Assembly (NCBI RefSeq): GCF_002205675.1
Contig: NZ_NISK01000001.1
Location: 863,054-927,053, forward strand
DNA: 64,000 bases
Origin: Sphingopyxis bauzanensis
GTDB taxonomy: Bacteria > Pseudomonadota > Alphaproteobacteria > Sphingomonadales > Sphingomonadaceae
Direction: 5' to 3'
Part shown: positions 51,315 through 61,009 of the stretch, in pieces
How positions within the stretch are numbered: the stretch's first letter is position 1
Layout of the letters: each line of letters opens with the position of its first letter
Made by a program: the position numbers and the translations under genes
The notes under the pieces: generated by a model
What the model was told of the DNA's origin: nothing
Database searches by the model: none
What the model saw: only the letters and a program-made list of their open reading frames with translations

Positions 51315-52064
51315 TCAGGCACCGTCGGCCCAGTCGCCATTCAGGGCCATCCACAGGCTGATTGCGGCAATCGCCGCGGTCTCGGCGCGCAGGATGCGCG
51401 GGCCAAGCGCGATGCGCCGTACCGCTGCGTTGGCGAGCAACAGGTCGCGCTCGCGCGTCGTGAAGCCGCCTTCGGGGCCGATCAGGATCGCGGCGGGGGC
51501 TGGGGCGGCCACGGAGGAGAGCGGCACGCCCCCCGCTTCGTCGGCGAACAGCAAGGCGCGAGCGGTGGGCCAGTCGGCCAGCAGCTGCGCCAGCTTGACG
51601 GGTTCGCCGAGCACCGGCAGCGCGGTGCGCCCGCACTGCTCGCACGCCTCGATAACCTGCGCCTCCAGCCGCCCGCGCTTGACGCGCTCGACAATCGTGC
51701 GTTCGGTAATGACGGGTTGCAACCGCGCGACCCCAAGCTCGGTCGCCTTTTCGATGATCCAGTCAAGCCGCGCCTTTTTGACCGGCGCGAAGCACAACCA
51801 CAGATCGGGAACCTGCTCGATCGGACGCATCTGGCGTTCGACGCGGACGGTCAGCGACCGTTTGCCCGCATCGGCGACGCTGGCGAGCCATTCGCCGCTG
51901 CGGTTGTCGAACAACAGGATGGGCGCCCCGGCCTTCAGCCGCATGACGTTGAGCAGATAATGGGCGGCAGGGCCGTCGATCACTTGCGAGGCGTCGATTG
52001 ACAGCGGCAGATCGACAAACAGGCGGGGCGTGCTGGCAGGCGGCCAGGCGGGCGTTGCGGGCAT
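51315..52064 (-). CDS. rsmE: 16S rRNA (uracil(1498)-N3)-methyltransferase
   Basis: RsmE methylates U1498 of 16S rRNA. The 249-residue SPOUT-type protein has the PUA-like N-terminal part with HYLLNVMRLKAGAPILLFDN, the FAPVKKARLDWIIEKATELGVARLQPVITERT segment and the SAM-binding knot IGPEGGFTTRERDLL...LGPRILRAETAAIAAI. The ATG at 52064 gives the normal N-terminus; upstream codons in frame are not homologous. Confidence 0.95.
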   Translation of the reverse strand: MPATPAWPPASTPRLFVDLPLSIDASQVIDGPAAHYLLNVMRLKAGAPILLFDNRSGEWLASVADAGKRSLTVRVERQMRPIEQVPDLWLCFAPVKKARLDWIIEKATELGVARLQPVITERTIVERVKRGRLEAQVIEACEQCGRTALPVLGEPVKLAQLLADWPTARALLFADEAGGVPLSSVAAPAPAAILIGPEGGFTTRERDLLLANAAVRRIALGPRILRAETAAIAAISLWMALNGDWADGA

Positions 52065-52268
52065 AGGACGTGCGATAGCAGACGCTGATAATTTGCGCAC
52101 CCGCCGCGTGCCAAAGGCCTTATTGTCCCGTTGCGGGCCAAACCGGCCGTTTTGAGCGCATATCGCACATCCGGCGATTAGCAGTTTGGTAAGCAGTTCC
52201 GCCCTAGTGCGAGGTACCAGCCACGCATCTGTAGTGGGCCGCGTGTCTGGACCATGAGGGGTTAGACC

Positions 52269-54251
52269 ATGCGCGGGACCATTTTCAGCCGGCTGCGGCT
52301 GGGCACCAACAAGCTGTTGCGCGACAAACGCGGCAACGCAATGTTCCTGACCGCGGCCGCCGCACTGCCGGTGATCGGGCTTATCGGATCGGGCGTCGAT
52401 ATCGGGCGCGCCTATATGGCGCAGCTGCGCTTGCAACAGGCGTGCGATGCCGGGGTTCTGGCCGGACGCCGCGCGATGGCGGGCAGCATCTACTCGACCG
52501 CGGCACAGGCCGAAGCCGACAAGATGTTCGACTATAATTATGCTGACGGAGCCTATGGCAGCACCGAAGTGACCTTCACGTCGGTGGCGCAAGGCGCGTC
52601 GAGCGTTTCGGGTACCGCAACCGCGACCCTGCCGACGGCCTTGATGCAGATTTTCGATTTCGATGAGTTCGATCTGGCGGTTAACTGCGCGGCGAAACTC
52701 GAAATTTCGAACGCCGACGTGATGATGGTGCTCGATGTCACAGGGTCGATGGCGCAGACTAATGTGGGCGACACAATCAACCGCATCACCGCGCTCAAAG
52801 ACGCGACGATGGACTTTTTCGATACGCTGACGGGCGCCGAAATGGGCGATGGCCGGCTGCGCTTTGGCGTGGTGCCGTACAGTTCGTCGGCGAATGTCGG
52901 CAGCATATTGTACGCCAAAAACCCGTCCTGGCTGTCGGACAATGTGCTGCTGCCGTCGCGCACGCCCGTGTTCAAGGTTGTTTGGGGCAATGCGACCACC
53001 GAACAGTCGGAGGAATATACCGACGGCAACACGACCTATGGCAATTATTCGAACGTCAGTACGGTCAATGGCCAAACCAGCTCAACTTGCGGCAATCTTG
53101 AGCCGCCTTCCGATACGACGCCGACGCCCAGCGGTTCGCCCAATTCGAACCAGACAGCGCAATATGTCGATGGCAATGGCAATCGTATCACGACCTACGA
53201 CACCAACCAGACCTATACCTATTATAACTACCGCTACACCTGGTCGAACAACCGCTGCCGCCTGCAGCGCCGCGTCGCGACCTTCGCCCGCACCTATACG
53301 ACCACGGTGACCGAAACCCCGACGCAGTCGTTCGACAATAAATATACGTACCAGGATCGCGTGTTCGACGTCAGCCAGGCCAAAGCCGGATCGGCGATCG
53401 AGACCGACACGGGCGATTCGGGCGTGACCGTATCGAACACCTGGGGCGGCTGCGTCATGGAACGCGGTACCGAGCCTTTCGGCCCCACCGATGCGGCGCC
53501 GGCCGACGCCCATGATATGGACGTCGACACCGCGCCGACAAGCGACGATGATACCAAATGGAAAGTGCTGATCCCGCAGATCGCTTTCCCGCGTGCGAGC
53601 GGCCCGGGCTCGACGCCGTCGACAACGGGATCGATCACCGTCAACAGCAGCAGCGTTTCGAGTAGCACCAGTACCAACGGGAGCTGGCAGAATTATTCGC
53701 GTTACTGGACGAACGGCTGGGGCGTGTGCCCGGTGACAGCGATGAAGCTGACGACGCAAACCGCCAGCAATCGGTCGTCGTTCAACACATATATCCAGTC
53801 GCTGCAGCCGCTGGGCGGTACCTACCATGACGCGGGAATGGTATGGGGTGTCCGGCTGCTGTCGCCTGATGGCATGTTCGCCGACGAAAATTCGACCGCT
53901 CCGAACAACCGGCCGATAAGCCGCCACATCGTTTTCATGACCGACGGCGACATGGCCCCAAACATGGGCAACCTGTCGTTTCAGGGATATGAGTGGTTGA
54001 TGAAACGTGTTGGCGGGACAAGCGACAGCAATTTGACCACCCGCCACAACAACCGCTTCGCGCAATTGTGCGAAAGGGCGAAGGCAAAGAATATTACCGT
54101 CTGGGTGGTTAGCTTTGGCGTGTCCCTGAACAGCTCGCTCACCAATTGTGCGACGCCGGGCAAGGCCTATCAGGCGAACAACGCGGCGCAGCTCAACGAG
54201 AATTTTCAGGCGATCGCCCGGCAAATCTCGAAACTGCGATTGTCGCAATGA
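52269..54251 (+). CDS. TadG-like pilus-assembly / VWA-domain membrane protein
   Basis: This 660-residue protein has a short basic N-terminus, one membrane segment (AMFLTAAAALPVIGLIGSGVDIGRA, about 24-47) typical of TadE/TadG pseudopilin-like proteins, and a von Willebrand A domain beginning MMVLDVTGSMAQT with a degenerate MIDAS (DVTGS), interrupted by a large Asn/Thr/Ser-rich insert (about residues 230-500). The domain resumes at HIVFMTDGDMAPNMGNLSF and closes at VWVVSFGVSLNSSLTNC. It is first in a three-gene overlapping unit. No tadZ-tadA-tadBC genes are in the window, so a role in Flp pilus assembly is not certain. Confidence 0.82.
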   Translation: MRGTIFSRLRLGTNKLLRDKRGNAMFLTAAAALPVIGLIGSGVDIGRAYMAQLRLQQACDAGVLAGRRAMAGSIYSTAAQAEADKMFDYNYADGAYGSTEVTFTSVAQGASSVSGTATATLPTALMQIFDFDEFDLAVNCAAKLEISNADVMMVLDVTGSMAQTNVGDTINRITALKDATMDFFDTLTGAEMGDGRLRFGVVPYSSSANVGSILYAKNPSWLSDNVLLPSRTPVFKVVWGNATTEQSEEYTDGNTTYGNYSNVSTVNGQTSSTCGNLEPPSDTTPTPSGSPNSNQTAQYVDGNGNRITTYDTNQTYTYYNYRYTWSNNRCRLQRRVATFARTYTTTVTETPTQSFDNKYTYQDRVFDVSQAKAGSAIETDTGDSGVTVSNTWGGCVMERGTEPFGPTDAAPADAHDMDVDTAPTSDDDTKWKVLIPQIAFPRASGPGSTPSTTGSITVNSSSVSSSTSTNGSWQNYSRYWTNGWGVCPVTAMKLTTQTASNRSSFNTYIQSLQPLGGTYHDAGMVWGVRLLSPDGMFADENSTAPNNRPISRHIVFMTDGDMAPNMGNLSFQGYEWLMKRVGGTSDSNLTTRHNNRFAQLCERAKAKNITVWVVSFGVSLNSSLTNCATPGKAYQANNAAQLNENFQAIARQISKLRLSQ

Positions 54252-54841
54252 CGCGCCGGTCGTTCATCCATTGCCTGCGCCGCAACGAAAGCGGCAATGC
54301 AATCGTCGAGTTTGCGCTGACCGCGCCGCTGTTTTTGCTTATCCTGATGGGGATCTTTGACTTTTCCTGGCAGATATACGGCAAGCAGGTGTTGCAGGGG
54401 GCGGTGAGTAAGGCGGCGCGTGATGCGACGTTGGAGGGCAATGCGCTCAACCAGGCTGCGCTCGACGAAAAGGTCCGCCAAAAGGTGCTCAACGTGTTCA
54501 AGGACGGCGAAGTTACCTTCGTCCGCAAGGCGTATGACAGCTATAGCGAAGTGGGGCAGCCAGAAGCCTTTACCGATTCGAATAACAATGGGCAGTATGA
54601 TGCCGGCGAATGTTTCGAGGACGTCAATGGCAATGCCAGCTGGGACGCCGACCGCGGCCAGACTGGCAATGGCGGCGCCGAAGATGTCGTCCTGTACACG
54701 GCGACGCTCGAAATCGACCGCGTCCTGCCGGTATGGAAAATGATGGGTCAGTCGCAGCAGAGCTCGATGACGGCGACCACTGTGCTGCGCAATCAGCCTT
54801 ATAATGCTGCGACATCGACCAAGCAGGTGATTTGCACATGA
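54248..54841 (+). CDS. TadE-like protein with EF-hand-like loop
   Basis: This 197-residue protein has the TadE motif (ESGNAIVEFALTAPLFLLILMGIFDF) with an N-terminal membrane segment, then a mostly hydrophilic body. Residues 110-121 read DSNNNGQYDAGE, a good 12-residue EF-hand-type calcium loop, followed at 125 by a partial second loop (DVNGNASWDAD). The ATG at 54248 overlaps the stop of the VWA protein (ATGA) and its own stop overlaps the next start, so the three are co-translated. The calcium loops suggest a secreted, structured surface protein. Confidence 0.82.
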   Translation: MTRRSFIHCLRRNESGNAIVEFALTAPLFLLILMGIFDFSWQIYGKQVLQGAVSKAARDATLEGNALNQAALDEKVRQKVLNVFKDGEVTFVRKAYDSYSEVGQPEAFTDSNNNGQYDAGECFEDVNGNASWDADRGQTGNGGAEDVVLYTATLEIDRVLPVWKMMGQSQQSSMTATTVLRNQPYNAATSTKQVICT

Positions 54842-55509
54842 TCGCGCTTCTGCAAAGAGTCCGCCGACGGATGCGCGCTGAATTCCTTCGCCTGGCATAC
54901 GACAGCGGTGCTGTGGTCATGATCGAAATGGCATTCTGCATTCCGCTTCTTGTCATCGTCGGTTTTGCCGGCATTGAGCTTGCCAATCTGACGATGTCGC
55001 ATACGCGCGTCAGCCAGATTGGGCTGAGTGCGGCCGACAACGCCTCGCGCATTGCCTTTGGCAGCAACCTGTCGCTGCCGCGCGTGCGCGAGATCGATAT
55101 CAACGAGGTTTTTACCGGGGTCGAAGAACAGGCGCGCGGGATGAATTTTCGCGCCAACGGGCGTGTGATTCTGTCGAGCCTTGAGCGCAATGCGGATGGC
55201 GGCCAGTGGATTCATTGGCAGCGCTGCTACGGCGATCTCGACATCGATTCGGCTTATGGTCCGCAAGGCACGGGCGCGACCGGAACCGGTTTCGCCGGTA
55301 TGGGTGAGACGGGACGGGAAGTGACCGCTGCTGCTGGTACGGCGGTGATGTTTGTCGAAATCACCTATGACTATCAGCCGATGGTTGGCGCCACCTGGTT
55401 CGGGACTCCGCGCATCCGTTCGACCGCCGCGTTCAACATCCGCGAAGGCCGCGACCTGTCACAGTTATACAACCCTGCACCGGCAGCGGCGGTTTCCAGC
55501 TGCGATTGA
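54838..55509 (+). CDS. TadE-like protein
   Basis: This 223-residue third member begins with a basic stretch and then the TadE segment SGAVVMIEMAFCIPLLVIVGFAGIELANLTMSHTRVS, which contains the Glu five residues into the hydrophobic part. The remaining ~160 residues are a beta-rich periplasmic or surface part. Overlap ATGA at 54838 ties it to the preceding gene. With its two partners it probably forms a minor-pseudopilin complex. Confidence 0.8.
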   Translation: MIALLQRVRRRMRAEFLRLAYDSGAVVMIEMAFCIPLLVIVGFAGIELANLTMSHTRVSQIGLSAADNASRIAFGSNLSLPRVREIDINEVFTGVEEQARGMNFRANGRVILSSLERNADGGQWIHWQRCYGDLDIDSAYGPQGTGATGTGFAGMGETGREVTAAAGTAVMFVEITYDYQPMVGATWFGTPRIRSTAAFNIREGRDLSQLYNPAPAAAVSSCD

Positions 55510-55575
55510 TCGCCCGGTCAAACAACCGATAAGCATTTATTGGTGGCGCGGCGGCTGCTACACGCGCCGCTGCCA

Positions 55576-56484
55576 ATGACCGCCACCCACCCTCCCGACA
55601 GCCAGCTGCGTGGCTTTGTGGCGCTCCTGCCCGCCGCGTCGCAGCCTTATGCGCTGCTCGCCCGGTTCGACCGCCCGATCGGCTGGTGGCTGCTTTACTG
55701 GCCCTGCGCTTTCGGGCTGGCGCTCGGCGGCGGTGCGATCAACAACTGGCCGTTGTTTCTGTGGCTGCTGCTCGGTGCGATCGCGATGCGCGGGGCGGGC
55801 TGCGTCTATAACGACATCGTCGACCGCGACCTTGACGCGCAGGTCGCACGCACGGCGTTGCGCCCGATCGCGAGCGGGGCGGTGTCGGTGCGCAATGCTG
55901 CGTTATGGGCGGTGCTGCTGTCGTTCGTCGGCCTGTTGGTGCTGCTCCAGCTGCCATGGTCCGCGCAGATCGTTGCTCTCGCCAGCCTGATCCTTGTCGC
56001 GGGCTATCCCTTCATGAAGCGCATCACCTGGTGGCCGCAGGCGTGGCTGGGGCTGGTGTTCAGCTGGGGCGCACTCGTCGCCTGGGTTGCGGTCGGCGGC
56101 GGCGAGGGGATGGCGCTGCCGTTGCTCTATGCCGGCTGCATCGCGTGGGTGATCGGCTACGACACCATTTATGCGCTACAGGATATCGAGGACGACATGC
56201 TGATCGGGGTCAAATCGAGCGCCCGCGCAATGGGCCGCCATGTGAAGGGCGGCGTCGCGCTTTGTTACAGCTTTGCGCTCGCCTGCTGGGGCGGCGCATT
56301 GTGGGCGGTGCGTCCCGACCCGCTGGTGCTGATTGCGCTGCTCCCTGTGGCAGTACATTTCACGGGTCAGGTGGTGACACTCGATCCCGCCAACGGCGAG
56401 GATGCGCTGTCGAAGTTCCGCAGTAATCGATTTGCGGGGCTGCTGGCTTTTGCCGCGATGCTGGTTGTGGGGATGGCGCCCTAG
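55576..56484 (+). CDS. ubiA: 4-hydroxybenzoate polyprenyltransferase
   Basis: UbiA attaches the polyprenyl chain to 4-hydroxybenzoate in ubiquinone synthesis. The 302-residue integral membrane protein has the two Asp-rich motifs GCVYNDIVDRDLD and YDTIYALQDIEDD and about eight membrane segments. The ATG at 55576 gives a typical N-terminus. It converges with smc with one base between the stops. Confidence 0.95.
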   Translation: MTATHPPDSQLRGFVALLPAASQPYALLARFDRPIGWWLLYWPCAFGLALGGGAINNWPLFLWLLLGAIAMRGAGCVYNDIVDRDLDAQVARTALRPIASGAVSVRNAALWAVLLSFVGLLVLLQLPWSAQIVALASLILVAGYPFMKRITWWPQAWLGLVFSWGALVAWVAVGGGEGMALPLLYAGCIAWVIGYDTIYALQDIEDDMLIGVKSSARAMGRHVKGGVALCYSFALACWGGALWAVRPDPLVLIALLPVAVHFTGQVVTLDPANGEDALSKFRSNRFAGLLAFAAMLVVGMAP

Positions 56485-56485
56485 C

Positions 56486-59400
56486 TCATTCCGCCGCGAG
56501 CAATTCCTCGGCCGCGCCCAGGTCGACCGACACCAGGCGGCTGACGCCCTTTTCGATCATCGTCACCCCGAACAGCCGGTGCATGCGCGCCATCGTCACC
56601 GCATTGTGGGTAACGATCAGATAGCGGGTGTTGGTTTCGCGCGTCATGCGGTCGAGCAGGTCGCAGAAGCGCTCGATATTGGCGTCGTCGAGCGGTGCGT
56701 CGACTTCGTCGAGGACGCAGATCGGCGCTGGGTTGGTCAGGAACAGGCCGAAGATCAGCGCGACCGCGGTCAGCGCCTGCTCGCCCCCCGATAACAGGGT
56801 GAGCGTGCCGAGGCGTTTGCCCGGTGGCTGCGCCATGATTTCGAGTCCGGCCTCCAGCGGGTCGTCTGAATCGACGAGTTCGAGATGCGCCTGTCCACCG
56901 TCGAACAGCGTCGTGAACAGCCGCTGGAAGTGGCCGTTAACGGTCTCGAACGCCGCGAGCAGGCGGACGCGGCCTTCGCGGTTGAGGTTGCCGATCGACC
57001 CGCGCAGCCGGTGGACGGCCTGCGTCAATTCCTCGATCTCGGCGGCGCTTTTTTCGCGCTCTGTGTCGAGTTCGATCAGCTCGTCGGCGGCGACCAGGTT
57101 GACCGGGCCGAGCCGCTCGCGGTCGGCGATCAGCCGGTCATGCTGCGCTGATTCCTGTCCCGCATCGGACACGCTCTCGCCGTCAAACCCGGCCTTTTGC
57201 GGTAGCAATGGCGGCGGACATTCGAAGCGTTCGCCCGACAGACGGCCCATCTCGATCCGGCGCAGCTCGGCATTTTCGGACCGCGCGATCGCCCCGGCGC
57301 GGGTTTCGCGCGCCGCGGCGACGCGCTCGCGGATCGCGCTGAGTGCGGTCTCGGCCTCGCGCAACGCGGCTTCAGCGGCGCGCTCCTGTGCTTCGGCAGC
57401 GGCGACCTTGTCGCGCAGCGCCGCCTGCTGCGCTTCGGCAGCGGCGCGCTGTTCGGCGAGCTTGGCCGGGACGTCAGCGAGTTTCGCGGCTTCGGCGGCC
57501 AGCGCGTCAGCGCGCTTGTCCATCTCGGTGACGCGGCGCGCGGCTTCGCCCGCGCGCGCTTTCCAGCTCCTGATTTCGGCGGTCACGACCGCCTGCCGTT
57601 CGCTCAGGCTCGCGAGGCTACGTTCGTGCGCGGTCAGCGCTTCGCGGGCGCTGTTGGCGTCGCCTCGCGCGCGTTCGGCGGTCTGCTCCTCAGCATCGAG
57701 CGCGGCGCGCGCGATGCTGTCGTCGGGCAGCGCCGCGATCGCCGCTTCCTGCGCCGCCTGCGCATCGGCGGCTTCCTTCGCCGCGGCAGCGATCTCGCCG
57801 AGCCGCCGGTCGAACAGCGCTGCGGCGTCGCGATGCCGGTCCAACGCCGCCTGCGCCTGGTCGGCGGCACGCAGCGCGGTGCGACGCGTTTCGTCCGCCT
57901 GCGCCAGTGCTTTCCGTGCAGCGGCGGCGGCTTCGGTCAGTTCGGCGGCTTTAGCAGCGGCGGCATCGCGGCGGTCGCGCATTTCCTGCGCGCCCAGCTC
58001 TACCTGCGGGCGCTGCGCCGCCAGCGCCTCGAGGCGGTTCTGGCGTTGCAGCCGTTCGGTCGCGGTGGCGCCGTCACCGCGCGCGACAAAACCGTCCCAG
58101 CGGCGCATCACGCCGCCCATCGTGACGAGCCGCTGGCCGACTGCAAGCGGCTGGCCGCCGTCGATGTCGGCGACCGCGACTTGCGCGAGACGGCGGGCGA
58201 GTGCGGCAGGCGCTGTCACGAAACGGGCGAGCGGCTGGGTGTCGGTCGGCAGCGCGGGGTCATCGGTTAGCGTCTCGGCGCCGCCCCAACTGCGCGCTGC
58301 GCCTCCGTCGGTCCCGGCATCGAGATCGTCGCCCAAGGCGGCGGCGAGCGCGGCCTCATAGCCCGGCGCGACGCGCAGCTGGTCAAGGATGCGGTCCTCG
58401 TCGCGGCGTCCGGCGGCCAGCGCGCGTTCGAGCGTCGCGGCCTCGCCGTCGAGCGCGGCCAGCGCGGTGCGCGCTTCGGCCAGTCCGGCTTCGACCCCGG
58501 CGAGATCGGCGGCGGTCGCTTCGCGGTCGGCTTCGGCATTTTGCAGCATGGTTTCGGCGGCGGCGATCGCGGCTTCGGCGGCTTCGGCGGCCTTCACGCT
58601 GTCAGCATGGGTCGCCGCTAGCGTGCTGCCGTTGCCCAGCGCGGCGATTTCGGCATCGATGCGCGCCTTGTCGGCAGCAATCCGGCGGACCGCGGCGTCG
58701 GCGCTGTCGCGGGCCGATACCGCGATGCGGCGATCGGCGGCCTCGCTCGCCGCTTTTGCGCGCGCCTGCGCCAGCGCTACCTCGGCATCGCGGAGCCGGA
58801 CCTGCGCCGCGAGGTTGGCGTCGGCGAGCGCCGCCTTGCCCGCGTCGTGCGCGGCGATGGCCTGCGCCAGCGATTTGGTCTCGGTATCGAGCGCGGTCAG
58901 CGCGCCATGCGCTTCGCGGGCCAGTTCGCCTTCGCGGCCCCGGTCATCCGCGAGGCGCGTCTGCTGCGCCGCCAGATCGTCGAGGCGTTGGTGCGCGGCG
59001 CGCTCCTCGCCCTGCAGCCGGACCTGCGTCGCGGTCACTTCGGCGAGCGCGTCGCGCTGTGCCTGCGCGTCTTGTCGGGCAGCGGCGACGCGGGTCGCGA
59101 CCTCGGTCTGCGCGGCGGAGACGGTTTCCAGTTCGTGTTGGGCGGTCTTGACCGCCGCCTCGGCCGCATCACTGTCGCGACGCGCCTGATCGGCGGCGGC
59201 TGCGGCGTCGCGCCAGCGCGCATAGATCAGCCGCCCTTCGGCAATGCGGATCTCGTCGCTCAGCTTCTTGTATTTCTCCGCCGCGCGCGCCTGCCGCCGC
59301 AGCGCATTGGCGCGCACTTCCATGTCGGCGGTGATTTCGGACAGGCGCGTCAGATTGGTTTCGGTTGCGCGTAATTTCTGTTCGGCGTCCTTGCGGCGGA

Positions 59401-59929
59401 CATGTAGTCCGGCGATCCCGGCGGCTTCCTCCAGCATCGCGCGGCGGTCGGTCGGCTTGGCGGCGATGACGTTGGCGATCTTGCCCTGGCTGACTAGCGC
59501 CGGGCTGTGCGCGCCGGTCGCGGCATCGGCAAAGATCAATGCGACGTCCTTGGCGCGCACGTCGCGGCCATTGGCGCGATAGGCTGATCCGGTACCCCGT
59601 TCGATACGGCGGATAACTTCCAGATCGTCGCCGTCGCCGCCATCGGAGAGCCCCGCGACGAGTGCGCCTTCGGTGTCGCAATGGAGCGCGACCTCGGCAA
59701 AATCGCGCGCCGGTCGCGTTGCGGTGCCGGCGAAGATGACGTCTTCCATGCCGCCGCCGCGCATCGATTTGGGGCTGGATTCGCCCATCACCCAGCGAAT
59801 CGCTTCGAGCAGGTTCGACTTGCCGCAGCCGTTCGGCCCGACGACGCCGGTCAGCCCGGGCTCGATACGCAGTTCGGTGGGTTCGACGAAGGATTTGAAA
59901 CCGGTGAGGCGCAGGCGTTTTATCTGCAC
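56486..59929 (-). CDS. smc: Chromosome segregation protein SMC
   Basis: SMC organises and segregates chromosomes with ScpA and ScpB. The 1147-residue protein starts at GTG with a Walker A (GPNGCGKSNLLEAIRWVMGE), then very Ala/Arg/Glu-rich coiled coils either side of a hinge (about 500-640, including EAALAAALGDDLDAG and VTMGGVMRRWDGFV). It ends with the ABC signature LSGGEQALTAVAL and Walker B CVLDEVDAPLDDAN. Length and order fit the family. Strong base bias keeps other frames open across the gene; they are ignored. Confidence 0.96.
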   Translation of the reverse strand: MQIKRLRLTGFKSFVEPTELRIEPGLTGVVGPNGCGKSNLLEAIRWVMGESSPKSMRGGGMEDVIFAGTATRPARDFAEVALHCDTEGALVAGLSDGGDGDDLEVIRRIERGTGSAYRANGRDVRAKDVALIFADAATGAHSPALVSQGKIANVIAAKPTDRRAMLEEAAGIAGLHVRRKDAEQKLRATETNLTRLSEITADMEVRANALRRQARAAEKYKKLSDEIRIAEGRLIYARWRDAAAAADQARRDSDAAEAAVKTAQHELETVSAAQTEVATRVAAARQDAQAQRDALAEVTATQVRLQGEERAAHQRLDDLAAQQTRLADDRGREGELAREAHGALTALDTETKSLAQAIAAHDAGKAALADANLAAQVRLRDAEVALAQARAKAASEAADRRIAVSARDSADAAVRRIAADKARIDAEIAALGNGSTLAATHADSVKAAEAAEAAIAAAETMLQNAEADREATAADLAGVEAGLAEARTALAALDGEAATLERALAAGRRDEDRILDQLRVAPGYEAALAAALGDDLDAGTDGGAARSWGGAETLTDDPALPTDTQPLARFVTAPAALARRLAQVAVADIDGGQPLAVGQRLVTMGGVMRRWDGFVARGDGATATERLQRQNRLEALAAQRPQVELGAQEMRDRRDAAAAKAAELTEAAAAARKALAQADETRRTALRAADQAQAALDRHRDAAALFDRRLGEIAAAAKEAADAQAAQEAAIAALPDDSIARAALDAEEQTAERARGDANSAREALTAHERSLASLSERQAVVTAEIRSWKARAGEAARRVTEMDKRADALAAEAAKLADVPAKLAEQRAAAEAQQAALRDKVAAAEAQERAAEAALREAETALSAIRERVAAARETRAGAIARSENAELRRIEMGRLSGERFECPPPLLPQKAGFDGESVSDAGQESAQHDRLIADRERLGPVNLVAADELIELDTEREKSAAEIEELTQAVHRLRGSIGNLNREGRVRLLAAFETVNGHFQRLFTTLFDGGQAHLELVDSDDPLEAGLEIMAQPPGKRLGTLTLLSGGEQALTAVALIFGLFLTNPAPICVLDEVDAPLDDANIERFCDLLDRMTRETNTRYLIVTHNAVTMARMHRLFGVTMIEKGVSRLVSVDLGAAEELLAAE

Positions 59930-60001
59930 AAGGGTACCCCGTGCAGTTTGTCGAATCGCGGATGTTGCAACGCTGCTGTCACATATCCCCCCAAGCAGCC
60001 G

Positions 60002-60230
60002 TCATGCCGCGCGGGCGGGGGAGTCGCAAGGGGGTCAATATTCCTCCCTGTGCCGCAGGCATGGGGAGTTGGCAGCGCCCTTCGGCTGCCTTGCAGGCGC
60101 TTAGGATAAACTGCGCCGGAGGCGCAGCGCTGACGGAGGGGCTTGTGGCGCACGCTCGCAATGCCCCTCCGCCACTTGCTTCGCAAGCGGCCCCCTCCCC
60201 ATCGCTTCGCGACGGAGAGGATTTCGATTG
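60002..60230. repeat. Intergenic repeat block between smc and DsbA-like genes
   Basis: The 303-bp gap (59930-60232) contains no credible gene. It holds the motif CCTCCCTGTGCCGCAGGCAT (60043-60062) followed by GGGGAG, the reverse-oriented relative of the 36475 and 44862 elements. It also holds GCGCCGGAGGCGC (60113-60125), CTTGCTTCGCAAG (60177-60189) and a CATCGCTTCGCGACGG hairpin at 60199-60214. These are small REP-like palindromes; one may end the 60973-60233 transcript. Confidence 0.55.
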
Positions 60231-60232
60231 CG

Positions 60233-60973
60233 TCAGCGTGCGCCCATTGTGCGCAGGCGGTCGCGGAGCGGACCCCAGGTGTTGATGCCTTCGACGACCT
60301 GGCCGTTGAGCACGAACGTCGGGGTGCCGGTGATCTGATATTTCTCGACCCCCGCGTTGGTGCCCTTTTCGATCGCCGACACATTGTCGACTTTGCTCAG
60401 GCACGCCTGGATCGTCGCGGCGGGGACGCCGCGCTGCTGGTAGAATTGATCGATGCCCCAACCCTTGGCGAGCGCGGTAAAGCGCTGTTCGGGGGGCAAC
60501 TGCATCGCCGCTTCAATCCCCGGCTGCGGCTTCTGCGCCCCGGCAATGAAGGCTTCATGTTCGAGGAAAGTCGCGTCGGCGAGCGGGAAAAAGCGGTCGG
60601 GGCCAGCGCATTTCGCGATCGCGCCCGCGATCGCGTCGACCGGATGTAGCATGAACGGGGTCAACTTGTACGACACGCGGCCGGTATCGACGAAGTCGCG
60701 CTTAAGCTCTTCGTGCGAATCCTTCGTAAACTGCGCACAATGGCCGCAGGTAAAGGCGCCGAATTCTTCGAGTTTGATCGGTGCTTCGGGGTTGCCCATC
60801 ACCACGCCGTCGCCGTCGAAGCTGACGACCTGCGACCAGCTTTTGCCCGCAGGGGCCGTCACCTTGGCGACGACATCCTGTTCCTTGCTGGTGTCGCTGG
60901 CACCGCCGCCGCAACCGGCCAGGGCGAGCGCGCCAAGCGAAGAGAGAAGGGCGATACGAAGCGATGCGGTCAT
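60233..60973 (-). CDS. DsbA-family thiol:disulfide oxidoreductase (lipoprotein)
   Basis: This 246-residue protein has a lipoprotein signal (LGALALAGC) and a DsbA/DsbG-type thioredoxin fold with an inserted helical domain. The active site reads CGHC (FGAFTCGHCAQF near residues 74-85) and the cis-Pro loop is TGTPTFVLNG. It oxidises or isomerises cysteines in envelope proteins. It follows a similar gene in tandem, the usual arrangement upstream of smc in alphaproteobacteria. Confidence 0.92.
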   Translation of the reverse strand: MTASLRIALLSSLGALALAGCGGGASDTSKEQDVVAKVTAPAGKSWSQVVSFDGDGVVMGNPEAPIKLEEFGAFTCGHCAQFTKDSHEELKRDFVDTGRVSYKLTPFMLHPVDAIAGAIAKCAGPDRFFPLADATFLEHEAFIAGAQKPQPGIEAAMQLPPEQRFTALAKGWGIDQFYQQRGVPAATIQACLSKVDNVSAIEKGTNAGVEKYQITGTPTFVLNGQVVEGINTWGPLRDRLRTMGAR

Positions 60974-61009
60974 GATGTGCTGTTCTCCGGAAACAAGATA
61001 GACAGGCTT

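Noticed and set aside
56628..58361. A 577-codon Ser/Ala/Arg-rich open frame antisense to smc
   Set aside because: Low-complexity composition mirrors the smc coiled-coil codons on the other strand; no start signal or family.
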